From contig NZ_JACICY010000008.1 of assembly GCF_014196055.1 (NCBI RefSeq), positions 1 through 64,000 on the forward strand: a DNA stretch of 64,000 nt, written 5' to 3'. Below the pieces are notes generated by a model that saw only the letters and a list, made by a program, of their open reading frames with translations, was not told the origin of the DNA and made no database searches. The translations under genes were made by a program, and so were the position numbers. Of the stretch, positions 36,351 to 44,948 are shown piece after piece. Within the stretch, counting starts at the first letter, position 1. Each line of letters opens with the position of its first letter. This DNA is from Novosphingobium hassiacum (GTDB lineage: Bacteria > Pseudomonadota > Alphaproteobacteria > Sphingomonadales > Sphingomonadaceae).

Positions 36351-37362
36351 AATCGTCGTCGCCCGCACCGAACACGATCACGCCCTCGGCCGAGAGGCGG
36401 CGGGCGGCGGTGACCATGGCTTTCTGTGCCTCTATCACTTCAGCCATCTTCATGCGGCCACGCCCGGCGATCTCGTCGCGCACGCCATCGGCGGCGCGGC
36501 TGGACATGGCGCGGAAGAACACTTCGCGCTGATCGTCAGGGATGCCCTTCAAGGCCGCAATCATCGCATCGTTGTCGACTTCGCGCAGCAGCGCGCCCAT
36601 CGACTTGTCGTCCAATGCGAACAGATGTTCGAACTTGAACATCTCGTTCTCGATCGCCTTGGCGAGCTGTTTGTCCTGCTTGGCGATCTCGGGCATGACC
36701 CGCTTTTCCACGGTACGCGCCGAGGCATTGATGATGTCTGCCGCTTCACGCGGGCCGCCCATGGTGAGCGAGCCTGCGCCGTGGCAGTCCGCGATGCGGC
36801 GGTTGAGCATTTCTTCCAGCATGGCGATGGCCTCGGGCGCGACAGGGCCGAGCGTTGCGATGCGGTGGACGACCTGCGGCTGGATCTCGTCGGGCATGGC
36901 GTGGAGCACGGCGGCGGCCACTTCGGGATCGAGCTGGACCAGCAGCACGGCGATGGCCTGCGGGTGTTCGTCACGGATCAGCGGGACAATTACCTGCGGG
37001 GTGAGCCAGCGGGCAAGTTCGATGGTCGGGGTTTGCGAAGGATCGTCGGGCATGATCCGCTGCATCAGGCTGTCCGCCTTCACCGTGCCGACCGCGCGGG
37101 TCATCAGCGAGCGGACTTGCCCCACGCGATCGTGCGCGATCAGGCCGAGGCGTTCGGTCTTTTCGACGAAACCGGCGATGGCCTGGGCGATGGCGACGGG
37201 GCCGATTTCGCCCAGCGCGCACATCTTTTCACCCAGCAGGCGCAGTTCGGACGGCTCGAGCTGCGCAAGGATCTGCGCGGCCTGATCGTCTTCGAGCAGC
37301 ATGACCATCACGGCGGCGCGTTCGGGATCGGTGATGTTCGGAGCTTCTGCAAGATCGCTCAT
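36343..37362 (-). CDS. fliG: flagellar motor switch protein FliG
   Basis: A 339-aa C-ring protein with the three armadillo-like domains of FliG. The EHPQAIAVLL motif in the middle domain and the charged torque helix near the C terminus (LREVDNDAMIAALKGIPDD) are visible. It contacts the stator and sets rotation direction. It overlaps fliF by 4 bases. Confidence 0.96.
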   Translation of the reverse strand: MSDLAEAPNITDPERAAVMVMLLEDDQAAQILAQLEPSELRLLGEKMCALGEIGPVAIAQAIAGFVEKTERLGLIAHDRVGQVRSLMTRAVGTVKADSLMQRIMPDDPSQTPTIELARWLTPQVIVPLIRDEHPQAIAVLLVQLDPEVAAAVLHAMPDEIQPQVVHRIATLGPVAPEAIAMLEEMLNRRIADCHGAGSLTMGGPREAADIINASARTVEKRVMPEIAKQDKQLAKAIENEMFKFEHLFALDDKSMGALLREVDNDAMIAALKGIPDDQREVFFRAMSSRAADGVRDEIAGRGRMKMAEVIEAQKAMVTAARRLSAEGVIVFGAGDDDYV

Positions 37363-39005
37363 GCTGCGGCCTCCTCTTCGGGCGTGTTGAGCATCTGTTT
37401 GATCGCGACGAGCGCGTTATCGGGCTTTTCGACAACGAGGCGCTGGGCGAGGTTGACCTGCCGGGCGAGGGCATCTGCATCGACGACGCCGGTCTGAAGG
37501 TTCTGCGCAGGCTGGAGCGCCTCGGCCATTTCATCGGGGGTGATGGCGTCTTCGGAATCCTCGTCATCGTCGTCGTCGGACGCGCCCTTGCGCTTCTTGG
37601 GCGAGGCCTGAGCCGGATCGCGCTTGAGCGCCTTGATCAGCGGGCGGACGCCGAGTAGCAGGACGAGCAGGACCGCGATCAGCGCGACCGCGTTGCGCAG
37701 GATCGTGGCGAACCATGGCGTTTCCCAGAAGGGGATGGCTTCGACCTCGACCGGCTTGAATGCGCGGACCTGCACGGCGACCTGATCGCCGCGCGCGGGA
37801 TCTGCACCGACAGCGGCGCTGACCAGCTGCTTGATCGCCTCGATGTCCGCTGGTTTGGCCTTGGCCATGATTTCGGAACTGAGCGCGACCGCGACCGAGA
37901 GGCGCTTGATCTTGCCGGGGGTCTGGTTGGAGACGGCGACTTCACGGCCGAGCTCGTACGTCTTGGTCGAGCTGGATTCGCCATTGGAGCCGGGCTGGCT
38001 CGGAGCGACGGCCGGGGTGCCGGTGGGGGCACCTGCTTGCGCGGTCGTCGCGGGTGGGGGCGTGTTGGCGGTGACGCCAGGGACGCCCTGTGCAGTCGTG
38101 GCACCCGCCATCTGCGAAGCGCTTTGCGTTTCGGAGCGGACCACGCCTTGCTTGTCGTAGCTTTCGCGCGCGGAGGTGACCTGATCCATATCGAGATCGA
38201 TCTGGATTTCGGACGAGAAGTTGCCGTCGCCGAGCATCGGGGTGAGCAATTGCGAGACCTGCTGGCGCAGTTTTTCTTCCATGCGCTGCTGCAGTTCGAG
38301 CCGGTCTCCGTCCGCGCCACTGGCCTCTGAGAGAAGGCGGCCATGTTGATCTGCGACGCGGACGGAGCTTATGGCGAGGCCAGGGACAGAGCCTGCCACA
38401 AGATTGGTAACCGCACGGACCTGGCTTTCGGAAAGCTGGCGGCCACGCGCCAGCTTGACCATGACCGAGGCCGATGGCGGCATGTTGTCGCGCACGAACA
38501 CCGACTTTTCGGGCTCGGCGAGATGGACGCGGACGCTTTCGACGCCGTCGATTTCCGTGATGGTGAGTTCAAGCTCGCGTTCGCGCGCGGCCTGGAGGCG
38601 CTGGCCTTCGAGGCCGCGGCTGGCGCCCATCGGCAGCTTGTCGAGCATTTGCGTGCCGGTTTCGGGCGTGGCGATCGCGCCATCGGCGGCAGCGGCCATG
38701 CGCGCGCGGTAAAGATCGTCTTCGCCGACGGTGATCGCGCCGGTGGCATTGTCGATCTGGTAGGAGATCGCGGCCTTGTCGAGGCTGGCGACGACTTCGC
38801 CGCGCTCGCTGTCCGACAACTGGCTGTAGAGCATGCGCTGCGGGGCAGGCGCCATGGTCATGTAAAGCAGCGCGGTGAGGCCCGCAGCCGAGACGCCCGC
38901 GAACCATGGAATGGTGCGGCGCACGGAGGGCTGGGCGAGGAACACTTTGGCCCGCGTCGCGACGCTGCCGTCAGAGTCGGTCAGGGCGAGGGAATTATCT
39001 GCCAC
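37359..39005 (-). CDS. fliF: flagellar MS-ring protein FliF
   Basis: A 548-aa ring-forming protein with two membrane segments (about 32-52 and 437-460) around a periplasmic YscJ/FliF-type domain. It also has the acidic C-terminal FliG-binding tail (DDDDDEDSEDAITPDEMAEA). It is the first structure built in the basal body. fliE precedes it by 3 bases. Confidence 0.96.
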   Translation of the reverse strand: MADNSLALTDSDGSVATRAKVFLAQPSVRRTIPWFAGVSAAGLTALLYMTMAPAPQRMLYSQLSDSERGEVVASLDKAAISYQIDNATGAITVGEDDLYRARMAAAADGAIATPETGTQMLDKLPMGASRGLEGQRLQAARERELELTITEIDGVESVRVHLAEPEKSVFVRDNMPPSASVMVKLARGRQLSESQVRAVTNLVAGSVPGLAISSVRVADQHGRLLSEASGADGDRLELQQRMEEKLRQQVSQLLTPMLGDGNFSSEIQIDLDMDQVTSARESYDKQGVVRSETQSASQMAGATTAQGVPGVTANTPPPATTAQAGAPTGTPAVAPSQPGSNGESSSTKTYELGREVAVSNQTPGKIKRLSVAVALSSEIMAKAKPADIEAIKQLVSAAVGADPARGDQVAVQVRAFKPVEVEAIPFWETPWFATILRNAVALIAVLLVLLLGVRPLIKALKRDPAQASPKKRKGASDDDDDEDSEDAITPDEMAEALQPAQNLQTGVVDADALARQVNLAQRLVVEKPDNALVAIKQMLNTPEEEAAA

Positions 39006-39008
39006 TTA

Positions 39009-39377
39009 TCAGACTCCCATCCGCATGATGTCTTGATAGGCGTTGAGCAGCTTGTTGCGGACCTGCAGCGTGGCTTCGAAGGCGACGCCGGCTTCCTGGC
39101 GGGCGAGCATGACCTTGGCGACATCGACGACGTCGCCCTTTTCATAAGCCTCGCTGATCGCGCCTGCCTTTTGCTGGCTGGCGTTGACGCTTTCGAGCGC
39201 GCCCTTGAGCGTGTCGGTGAAGCTGCCTGCGGGGCCTGATGAGGGGGCGGTCGCCTGTGTGGCTTCGGGCGTCTTGACCTGCTGGAGCAGTTGCGAACGC
39301 TCCATGATCTGCTGGCGCAGGGCCATGATGTCCTGGATGCCGGACGCGCGCCCGCCAATGCCGGATATGCCGCTCAT
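39009..39377 (-). CDS. fliE: flagellar hook-basal body protein FliE
   Basis: A 122-aa protein joining MS ring and rod. The C-terminal family pattern is present: KVMLARQEAGVAFEATLQVRNKLLNAYQDIMRM. Its ATG overlaps the stop of the sigma-54 activator gene by 4 bases, so regulator and structural genes are co-translated. Confidence 0.93.
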   Translation of the reverse strand: MSGISGIGGRASGIQDIMALRQQIMERSQLLQQVKTPEATQATAPSSGPAGSFTDTLKGALESVNASQQKAGAISEAYEKGDVVDVAKVMLARQEAGVAFEATLQVRNKLLNAYQDIMRMGV

Positions 39378-40648
39378 CGCCTGCCGCCTGCGGCCCGGGC
39401 GTTCACGTCGATGCCGGCTTCACGGAAGCTGGCGAGGCGGTAGCGCAGGGTGCGTTCGGAAATGCCGAGCTGGCGGGCGGCGGCGACGCGGCTGCCGTTG
39501 CAGGCGTCCAGGGTCGCCATGATCGCGCGGGCTTCGGAGATCTGCACGATGTTCGACAGCTTGCCGTCGGGTGTCGAGGCGCTGGGAGCCTGAACCGGTT
39601 CGGTGATCAGGCGTGCAGTACGGTCGAACGCAATGTGCTGGGGCAGGATGACGGGCGCGTCGCCTGCCAGCACGAGCGCGCGGCGCATGACGTTCTCGAG
39701 CTCGCGCACGTTGCCGGGCCAAGGATGACTGGCGAGCATGGCGAGCGTCTCGTCGGCGATCCATGGCGCTTGCGTTCCGTGGCGCAGGAGCATGGCGAAG
39801 GCGAGCGGGGCGATATCATCTGGGCGCTGGCACAGCGGTTCGAGCGCGAGCGGGAAGACGTTGAGGCGGTAGAACAAGTCGGCGCGGAAGCGGCCTTCCT
39901 CGACTTCGAGCGGCAGATCGCGGTTGGCGCAGGCAATGACGCGGACGTCGACCTTGATCGGCTGAGTTGCGCCCAAGGGTACGACTTCGCCTTCCTGCAG
40001 CGCGCGGAGCAGCTTGGCCTGAAGCGTGAGTGGCATCTCGGCGATTTCGTCGAGCAGCAGCGTGCCGCCGTCGGCTGCGCGGAAGAAGCCCTCGCTGGCG
40101 GCGTTGGCACCGGTGAAGGAGCCCTTCTGGTGGCCGAACAGGAGCGCCTCGAGCATGGCTTCGGGCATTGCGGCGCAGTTGATGGCGATGAAGGGCTTGT
40201 CGCTGCGCGAGGAGCGGTCGTGGATGAAGCGGCTGAGCACTTCCTTGCCGGTGCCGGTGGGGCCGTTGATCAGGACGGGGATGTCGGTGGCGGCGATGCG
40301 TTCGGCGAGCGCGAGGATCGAGAGGCTTTCGGGATCGGCGGCAATCGGTGCGCCGGGCTTGGCGGCGCAGGCGAGCAGCGCGGCGAGCGCGGCTTCTCCG
40401 GCTCCGTCGGCATAGCGCAGCGTCGTCTGGCGCGTGTGGGGTGTGCGTTCGAGCGAAGGAGTGGCTGAGCGTTCGAGCAGCACGCTGGTCTGCCGCGCGG
40501 TGGGGCGGGCGCCTTCGAAAGCGTCGGACAGGAGAACGTCGGCGTGCGCGCCGTAGCTGGAGAGCACCGCAGCAGCGCGCTGGACGAGCGCCGCGTGCGC
40601 GGTTGCTGCCGCATCTGTGAAGCGAAGTGCCCCGCAATCCCGAATCAT
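39374..40648 (-). CDS. sigma-54-dependent flagellar activator (FlbD/FleQ-like), no receiver domain
   Basis: A 424-aa AAA+ activator with Walker A GPTGTGKE (129-136), the sigma-54-contact loop GSFTGA (176-181; the usual form is GAFTGA), Walker B DEIAEM (200-205) and a C-terminal Fis-type HTH (about 393-416). The N-terminal 105 residues lack the acidic pocket and phosphoacceptor of a receiver domain. It heads the fli operon and is the obvious activator for the three -24/-12 promoters in the window. The start at 40648 is chosen over a GTG-type extension to 40669. Confidence 0.85.
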   Translation of the reverse strand: MIRDCGALRFTDAAATAHAALVQRAAAVLSSYGAHADVLLSDAFEGARPTARQTSVLLERSATPSLERTPHTRQTTLRYADGAGEAALAALLACAAKPGAPIAADPESLSILALAERIAATDIPVLINGPTGTGKEVLSRFIHDRSSRSDKPFIAINCAAMPEAMLEALLFGHQKGSFTGANAASEGFFRAADGGTLLLDEIAEMPLTLQAKLLRALQEGEVVPLGATQPIKVDVRVIACANRDLPLEVEEGRFRADLFYRLNVFPLALEPLCQRPDDIAPLAFAMLLRHGTQAPWIADETLAMLASHPWPGNVRELENVMRRALVLAGDAPVILPQHIAFDRTARLITEPVQAPSASTPDGKLSNIVQISEARAIMATLDACNGSRVAAARQLGISERTLRYRLASFREAGIDVNARAAGGRR

Positions 40649-40782
40649 TTTGAAACCCCCGTTAACCATCGTGTCCGTCGCTCTTGTTTCGCGCGTAACC
40701 GACGAACAGGTCGAAACTTTAACCCTTCGGAAAATACTAAGGGCGACTACGTAGGTGCGGCAGTCTTTTGCCGGGGGCGGGC

Positions 40783-40809
40783 TTAAATACGGCGCGGGTT
40801 TGCCGGTCT
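40783..40809 (+). promoter_or_regulatory. candidate sigma-28 promoter of flagellin
   Basis: TTAAATAC at 40783-40790 and GCCGGTCT at 40802-40809 resemble the FliA consensus (TAAA...GCCGATAA), with a spacer one base short of the E. coli form. It lies about 80 bases upstream of the flagellin ATG. A similarly spaced match on the minus strand faces the fli operon. The fit is partial and no other promoter is better. Confidence 0.4.
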
Positions 40810-40887
40810 TTGTCTCGACAGCCGCGTCTTTCCAATGACCCGGCAGTCCATTCGGGACTTATACCACCCCAACCGGAGACTGGAATC

Positions 40888-41688
40888 ATGGCGGTTATCA
40901 ACACGAATATCAGCTCGCTGAAAGCAGCGAATGCTTCAAACTCTGCTGGCAAGATGCTCAGCACGGCAATGGAGCGCTTGTCGACCGGCAAGCGCATCAA
41001 CAGCGCCAAGGACGACGCGGCAGGTCTGGCCATTGCCACGACCATGACCTCGCAGATCAAGGGCATGAGCCAGGGCGTACGTAACGCTAACGACGGAATT
41101 TCGCTGGCGCAGACCGCTGAAGGCGCGCTCAACGAAGTCACCAACATGACGCAGCGCGTCCGTGAACTGGCCGTACAGTCGAAGTCGGGCACGTATCAGG
41201 CTTCCGATCGTGAAGCGATGGACGCTGAAGTTCAGGAACTCACGGCTCAGATCACCGATGTGCTGACCAACACCAAGTTCAACGGTCAGGCCCTGTTCGG
41301 TACCGCCGACACCACGTTCACGATCCAGACCGGCGCAGAAACCGCCGATACCGTGGACATCACCAGCAAGGGAATCGCTGCTGTCGCGTTCGACGTCACC
41401 ACGGTGGCCGCTGCGACCACGTCGATTACCGATGCGGATACTACGCTTGCCGAAGTCAGCGCTGCCCGTGCTCAGTTCGGTGCCGGTCAGAACCGCCTTG
41501 AATCGGTGGTCAACAACCTGAACGACAACATCACCAACCTGTCTGACGCCCGTTCGCGGATCCAGGACGCCGATTACTCGGCAGAAACGACCGCGATGGC
41601 CAAGGCCCAGATCCTGAGCCAGGCATCGACCGCGATGATCGCTCAGGGCAACCAGAGCCAGCAGAACGTGCTGTCGTTGCTGCGCTAA
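40888..41688 (+). CDS. fliC: flagellin (short form)
   Basis: A 266-aa flagellin with the conserved N-terminal (MAVINTNISSLKAANASN) and C-terminal (DYSAETTAMAKAQILSQAST) helices that form the filament core. Only about 100 residues lie between them, so the outer D2/D3 domains are missing or nearly so. The start has GGAG 9 bases upstream. It stands alone on the plus strand between the two big leftward operons and ends in a clear terminator. Confidence 0.96.
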   Translation: MAVINTNISSLKAANASNSAGKMLSTAMERLSTGKRINSAKDDAAGLAIATTMTSQIKGMSQGVRNANDGISLAQTAEGALNEVTNMTQRVRELAVQSKSGTYQASDREAMDAEVQELTAQITDVLTNTKFNGQALFGTADTTFTIQTGAETADTVDITSKGIAAVAFDVTTVAAATTSITDADTTLAEVSAARAQFGAGQNRLESVVNNLNDNITNLSDARSRIQDADYSAETTAMAKAQILSQASTAMIAQGNQSQQNVLSLLR

Positions 41689-41737
41689 TGAACTGAAGGA
41701 TCGGCAAACGCCTGCCTCCACCAGGCGCGCGCCACCA

Positions 41738-41772
41738 GCCCGGCAACCCATATCGGGTTGCCGGGCCTTTCT
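41738..41772 (+). terminator. rho-independent terminator of flagellin
   Basis: The sequence from 41738 folds into a stem (GCCCGGCAACCC pairing with GGGTTGCCGGGC, small loop ATATC) followed by TTTCTT. It starts about 50 bases after the flagellin stop. Confidence 0.85.
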
Positions 41773-41822
41773 TCGTTTGCACGCGTACCGGGGGGCGGCT
41801 GCGCAGGCCGCCCGTTATGCCA

Positions 41823-43061
41823 TCAGGGCTTTATGCCGATCGGGAAGCGCACGCCGTTGGGTGCCGCGCTCGATTGGCCGCTGGTGCCGGGTCGCCCGTA
41901 GAGCAAGATGCCGGCCATATGCGGGGTCGCCATCGAAGTGCCCGAGATCGTGTTGTACCCGCCGTCCTTCCAGGTCGACAGGATCGAGACACCCGGTTCG
42001 GCGAAATCGACCGGATCGCCGATCACCGAATAGTTTGAGAAGCTGGCGAAGGTGTCCGAGGCGTTGACTGCGGCGATGGTGTAGATGTTAGGCCCATCGG
42101 CGCGCGCGGGCGAATGGTTGTTGGCATCGTCGGTCTCGTTGCCGGCCGCGAGCGCGAAGATCACGCCGCTGCTGTTCGAGGCGTTGATCACCGCCGTGTC
42201 GAGGTCGGTCGATACGGGACCGCCGAGGCTCATGTTCGCGACATCGCCGGGCCTGCCGACCCCCGGGGTGGCGACATAATCCACGCCTGCGATCACATCC
42301 GAATAAGCACCGCTGCCACGGCGGTCGAGCACGCGCACGGCGATGATCGTCGCGCCCGGAGCAACGCCGACGACGCCCAGCGAGTTGCCCTTTTTCGCGG
42401 CGATCGTGCCAGCAACGTGGCTGCCATGGCCGTTGAGATCATTGGGCGACGTTTCGCGCGAAACGAAGTTGCGGCTGAGGGTGGTGCTGACGACCAGGTC
42501 CGGGTGAGTCAGGTCGACGCCCGAGTCGATCACGAAGGCGCGTCCAGTCCCGGTGTAGGTGGCAAGACCGCCGCCGACGCGCGTGATGCCCACAGGCGTC
42601 GTTTCGGACGTGGCGCCACCGCCGCCGCCAGGTCTGGCAAGAGCGTTGACCGGATCGATGATCGTGGCGATCTGATCGGGCGCACAGTGATCGATGTTGG
42701 GATTGTGCGCGGCGACCGCAGCAGCGCCGGGTGCGGGCAGGTTGATCGAAAAGCCCTGCAGCGCATAGCGGTAGACGTGTCCGACGCGGCCACCTGCCTT
42801 GCCGACGACCCTGTTGGCTTCTGCCTGTTCATTCCCGGCAGGCACGGAACCAGCCTTGAACACGCAGATCCAGCTATCGGGAATGGCCGAGCCGGGAGCC
42901 GCAGCGACTGTTGGCGCGGCAGAGACCTGGTATCCGGCTGCTGCGGATGCGGGCAGAAGGACTGCTCCGGCACCGGCTACCTTGTTGCCCCCGGCTGCGG
43001 CGAATACGACCCCGGCCAATGCCACGACCGATACCGTGGCAAGTGCTGCAAATTTCCTCAT
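41823..43061 (-). CDS. S8 subtilisin-like serine protease, exported
   Basis: A 412-aa secreted protease. A signal peptide (about 1-23) is followed by an inhibitor-I9-like propeptide (about 63-118) and the S8 catalytic domain with D179 (VIDSG), H212 (NGHGSH), N308 (AAGNE) and S376 (GTSMATPH). All catalytic residues are present, so it should be active. It lies between motB and flagellin on the motB strand but has a 145-base leader with a hairpin, so it is probably separately transcribed. The start at 43061 has GGGAG 9 bases upstream. Whether it acts on flagellar or other surface proteins is unknown. Confidence 0.88.
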   Translation of the reverse strand: MRKFAALATVSVVALAGVVFAAAGGNKVAGAGAVLLPASAAAGYQVSAAPTVAAAPGSAIPDSWICVFKAGSVPAGNEQAEANRVVGKAGGRVGHVYRYALQGFSINLPAPGAAAVAAHNPNIDHCAPDQIATIIDPVNALARPGGGGGATSETTPVGITRVGGGLATYTGTGRAFVIDSGVDLTHPDLVVSTTLSRNFVSRETSPNDLNGHGSHVAGTIAAKKGNSLGVVGVAPGATIIAVRVLDRRGSGAYSDVIAGVDYVATPGVGRPGDVANMSLGGPVSTDLDTAVINASNSSGVIFALAAGNETDDANNHSPARADGPNIYTIAAVNASDTFASFSNYSVIGDPVDFAEPGVSILSTWKDGGYNTISGTSMATPHMAGILLYGRPGTSGQSSAAPNGVRFPIGIKP

Positions 43062-43096
43062 CAAAGCAAGCTCCCTGTCGAACCTTTGCGTCAGGG

Positions 43097-43115
43097 CCGG
43101 CGATCGGATCGCCGG
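43097..43115. promoter_or_regulatory. 19-base palindrome in the protease leader
   Basis: CCGGCGATCGGATCGCCGG is two perfect 9-base arms around one central base, 36 bases upstream of the protease ATG. It could be an operator or, as RNA, a tight leader hairpin. No T run follows on the minus strand, so it is not a clear terminator for motB. Confidence 0.45.
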
Positions 43116-43206
43116 AAACCTTGCGCGCTGTTCGCGAAGCTGCCCTCATCCGGTTGCAATCGCAACCGCGAATTAATCCAAAAGTCATCGGTATTTTACT
43201 TTTCCC

Positions 43207-44046
43207 TCACCCCGTCAGCAGAATCGACATGCGGCGGTTGCGGGGGTCTGAGGGGTTTTCCTTGATCAGGGGTTCGCGGTCGGCGACGCCTTCGATGCGG
43301 CGGAAGCGCGTTTCGGCAATGCCCTGGCGCATAAGCGACTGGCGAGTGGCCTCGGCTCGGCCAGCCGATAGCGACCAGTTGTTGGCGACGCCTGTTTTCC
43401 ACGGCAGCGAATCGGTGTGGCCGCGTACGGTGAACTGGCCGGCTTCGGGCGCGACCGTCTGGCCGATCGCGCGGAGCAGTTCGGCAGCATCGGGGGTCAG
43501 CACGGTGGTGCCGAGCAGGAACATCGAGAAGTTTGCATCGTCGACCAGATCGATGCGGATGCCTTCGCTGGTCTCAACCATGCGTACCTGCCGCGCGAGC
43601 TTGCGCAGCTTTTCGGAGGCCTCGAGCTTCTTGGCGAGGCGTTCCTTCATCGTGTTGACGCGCTTGACCTTGCTGCCGCCTTCCTTGGCGCCCCCGGTCG
43701 CGTCGCGCGGGATCGTCAGCGTCTTGGTGCCGGTCTGTCCGCCTGCATGGGGGTAATCGTCGGCATCGGTGAGCGAGGATCCGCCAAGCAACCCGTAGCC
43801 GCCCGCGCTGCCCTGCTTCATCTTGACCAGCGTCGGGGTGAAGTAGTCGGCGATGCCCTTGCGCTGCTTTTCGGTGGTCGCGCCGAGCAGCCACATCAGC
43901 AGGAAGAAGGCCATCATCGCGGTCACGAAGTCGGCATAGGCGACCTTCCACGCGCCGCCATGATGACCGGCGGCGACGACGGTGATCTTCTTGACGATGA
44001 TCGGCCGCGGGGGCTCGTTCTTGCCTTTGGAAGGTGCCTTGGCCAT
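43207..44046 (-). CDS. motB: flagellar motor stator protein MotB
   Basis: A 279-aa stator subunit. The membrane segment (about 38-55) carries the proton-binding D39 in the motif AYADFVTAMM. The C-terminal OmpA-like peptidoglycan-binding domain (about 165-279) includes FTVRGHTDSLPW. Its gene follows motA by 4 bases at the end of the flg operon. Confidence 0.95.
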   Translation of the reverse strand: MAKAPSKGKNEPPRPIIVKKITVVAAGHHGGAWKVAYADFVTAMMAFFLLMWLLGATTEKQRKGIADYFTPTLVKMKQGSAGGYGLLGGSSLTDADDYPHAGGQTGTKTLTIPRDATGGAKEGGSKVKRVNTMKERLAKKLEASEKLRKLARQVRMVETSEGIRIDLVDDANFSMFLLGTTVLTPDAAELLRAIGQTVAPEAGQFTVRGHTDSLPWKTGVANNWSLSAGRAEATRQSLMRQGIAETRFRRIEGVADREPLIKENPSDPRNRRMSILLTG

Positions 44047-44050
44047 CGGA

Positions 44051-44914
44051 TCAGCGCCCGCGCAGTGCGTCTAGCAGTTCCGAGAGGCCGGGGCGGAACG
44101 AATGACCCAGCCCTGAGCGCGCGCTTTCTACGACCAGCGGTTGCGGCCAGCCGTGGAGGCTGGCGATGATCACCTGCTTGACCGCCTGGAAGATCATCTC
44201 GTCCTGATCGAGCACCTGCTTGAGCCTTCCGGCGAGCGGCGCGACGACACCATAGGCAAGCAGCACGCCCATGAAAGTACCGACCAGAGCCGAGCCGATC
44301 ATCGCGCCCAGGATCGCCGGGGGCTTGTCGATCGAGCCCATCGTCTTGACCACGCCGAGCACGGCGGCGACGATGCCGAGCGCGGGCAATGCATCGGCCA
44401 GACCCTGCAGCGCGTGCTGGGGTTCGGTTTCCTCGTGGAAATGCGTCTTCATCGCGTGGTCCATCACGTCTTCGACGGCGTGGACCTCGAGCGTGCCCGA
44501 CGACACCACGATCAGGGTCAGCGTGTCACAGATCAGCGCGATCAGCGGCTTGTTGCCGAGCAGACGCGGAAATTCGGCGAAGATCGGCGAGTTGGCCGGA
44601 TCGGTAACGTGGCTTTCCAGCGCGACTGGCCCATCGGTGCGCAGGATCTTCATCAGCTTGGTAACCAGCACGATGGCATCGACGTGATCCTGCTTGTTGT
44701 GCCTGGGTCCCTTGAACACCTTCTTGAAGCCGCCGCCGATGCCCTTGAGTTCGTGCATCGAGTTGCCGGCGACGACCGCGCCGACCGCTGCGCCGCCGAT
44801 GATCAGCATTTCATGCGGGATGGCTTCCATTACCGGGCCGAGCGCGCCGCCGGTGATGGCAAAGCCGCCGAACACCATGACGATCAGGATGACGATGCCG
44901 ATTATGGCGAACAT
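44051..44914 (-). CDS. motA: flagellar motor stator protein MotA
   Basis: A 287-aa proton-channel subunit with four membrane segments and the family tract MGVLLAYGVVAPLAGRLKQV. It forms the stator with MotB; torque arises at FliG. It sits 34 bases after flgL and is likely part of the same leftward transcript. Confidence 0.95.
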   Translation of the reverse strand: MFAIIGIVILIVMVFGGFAITGGALGPVMEAIPHEMLIIGGAAVGAVVAGNSMHELKGIGGGFKKVFKGPRHNKQDHVDAIVLVTKLMKILRTDGPVALESHVTDPANSPIFAEFPRLLGNKPLIALICDTLTLIVVSSGTLEVHAVEDVMDHAMKTHFHEETEPQHALQGLADALPALGIVAAVLGVVKTMGSIDKPPAILGAMIGSALVGTFMGVLLAYGVVAPLAGRLKQVLDQDEMIFQAVKQVIIASLHGWPQPLVVESARSGLGHSFRPGLSELLDALRGR

Positions 44915-44948
44915 GAATTGGATCCTCGAGTTTCAGTATCGCGCCGGC

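Noticed and set aside
40759..40771. sigma-54-like GGCAGTCTTTTGC upstream of flagellin
   Set aside because: The GG-to-GC spacer is 9 bases instead of the strict 10, so it should not be recognised.
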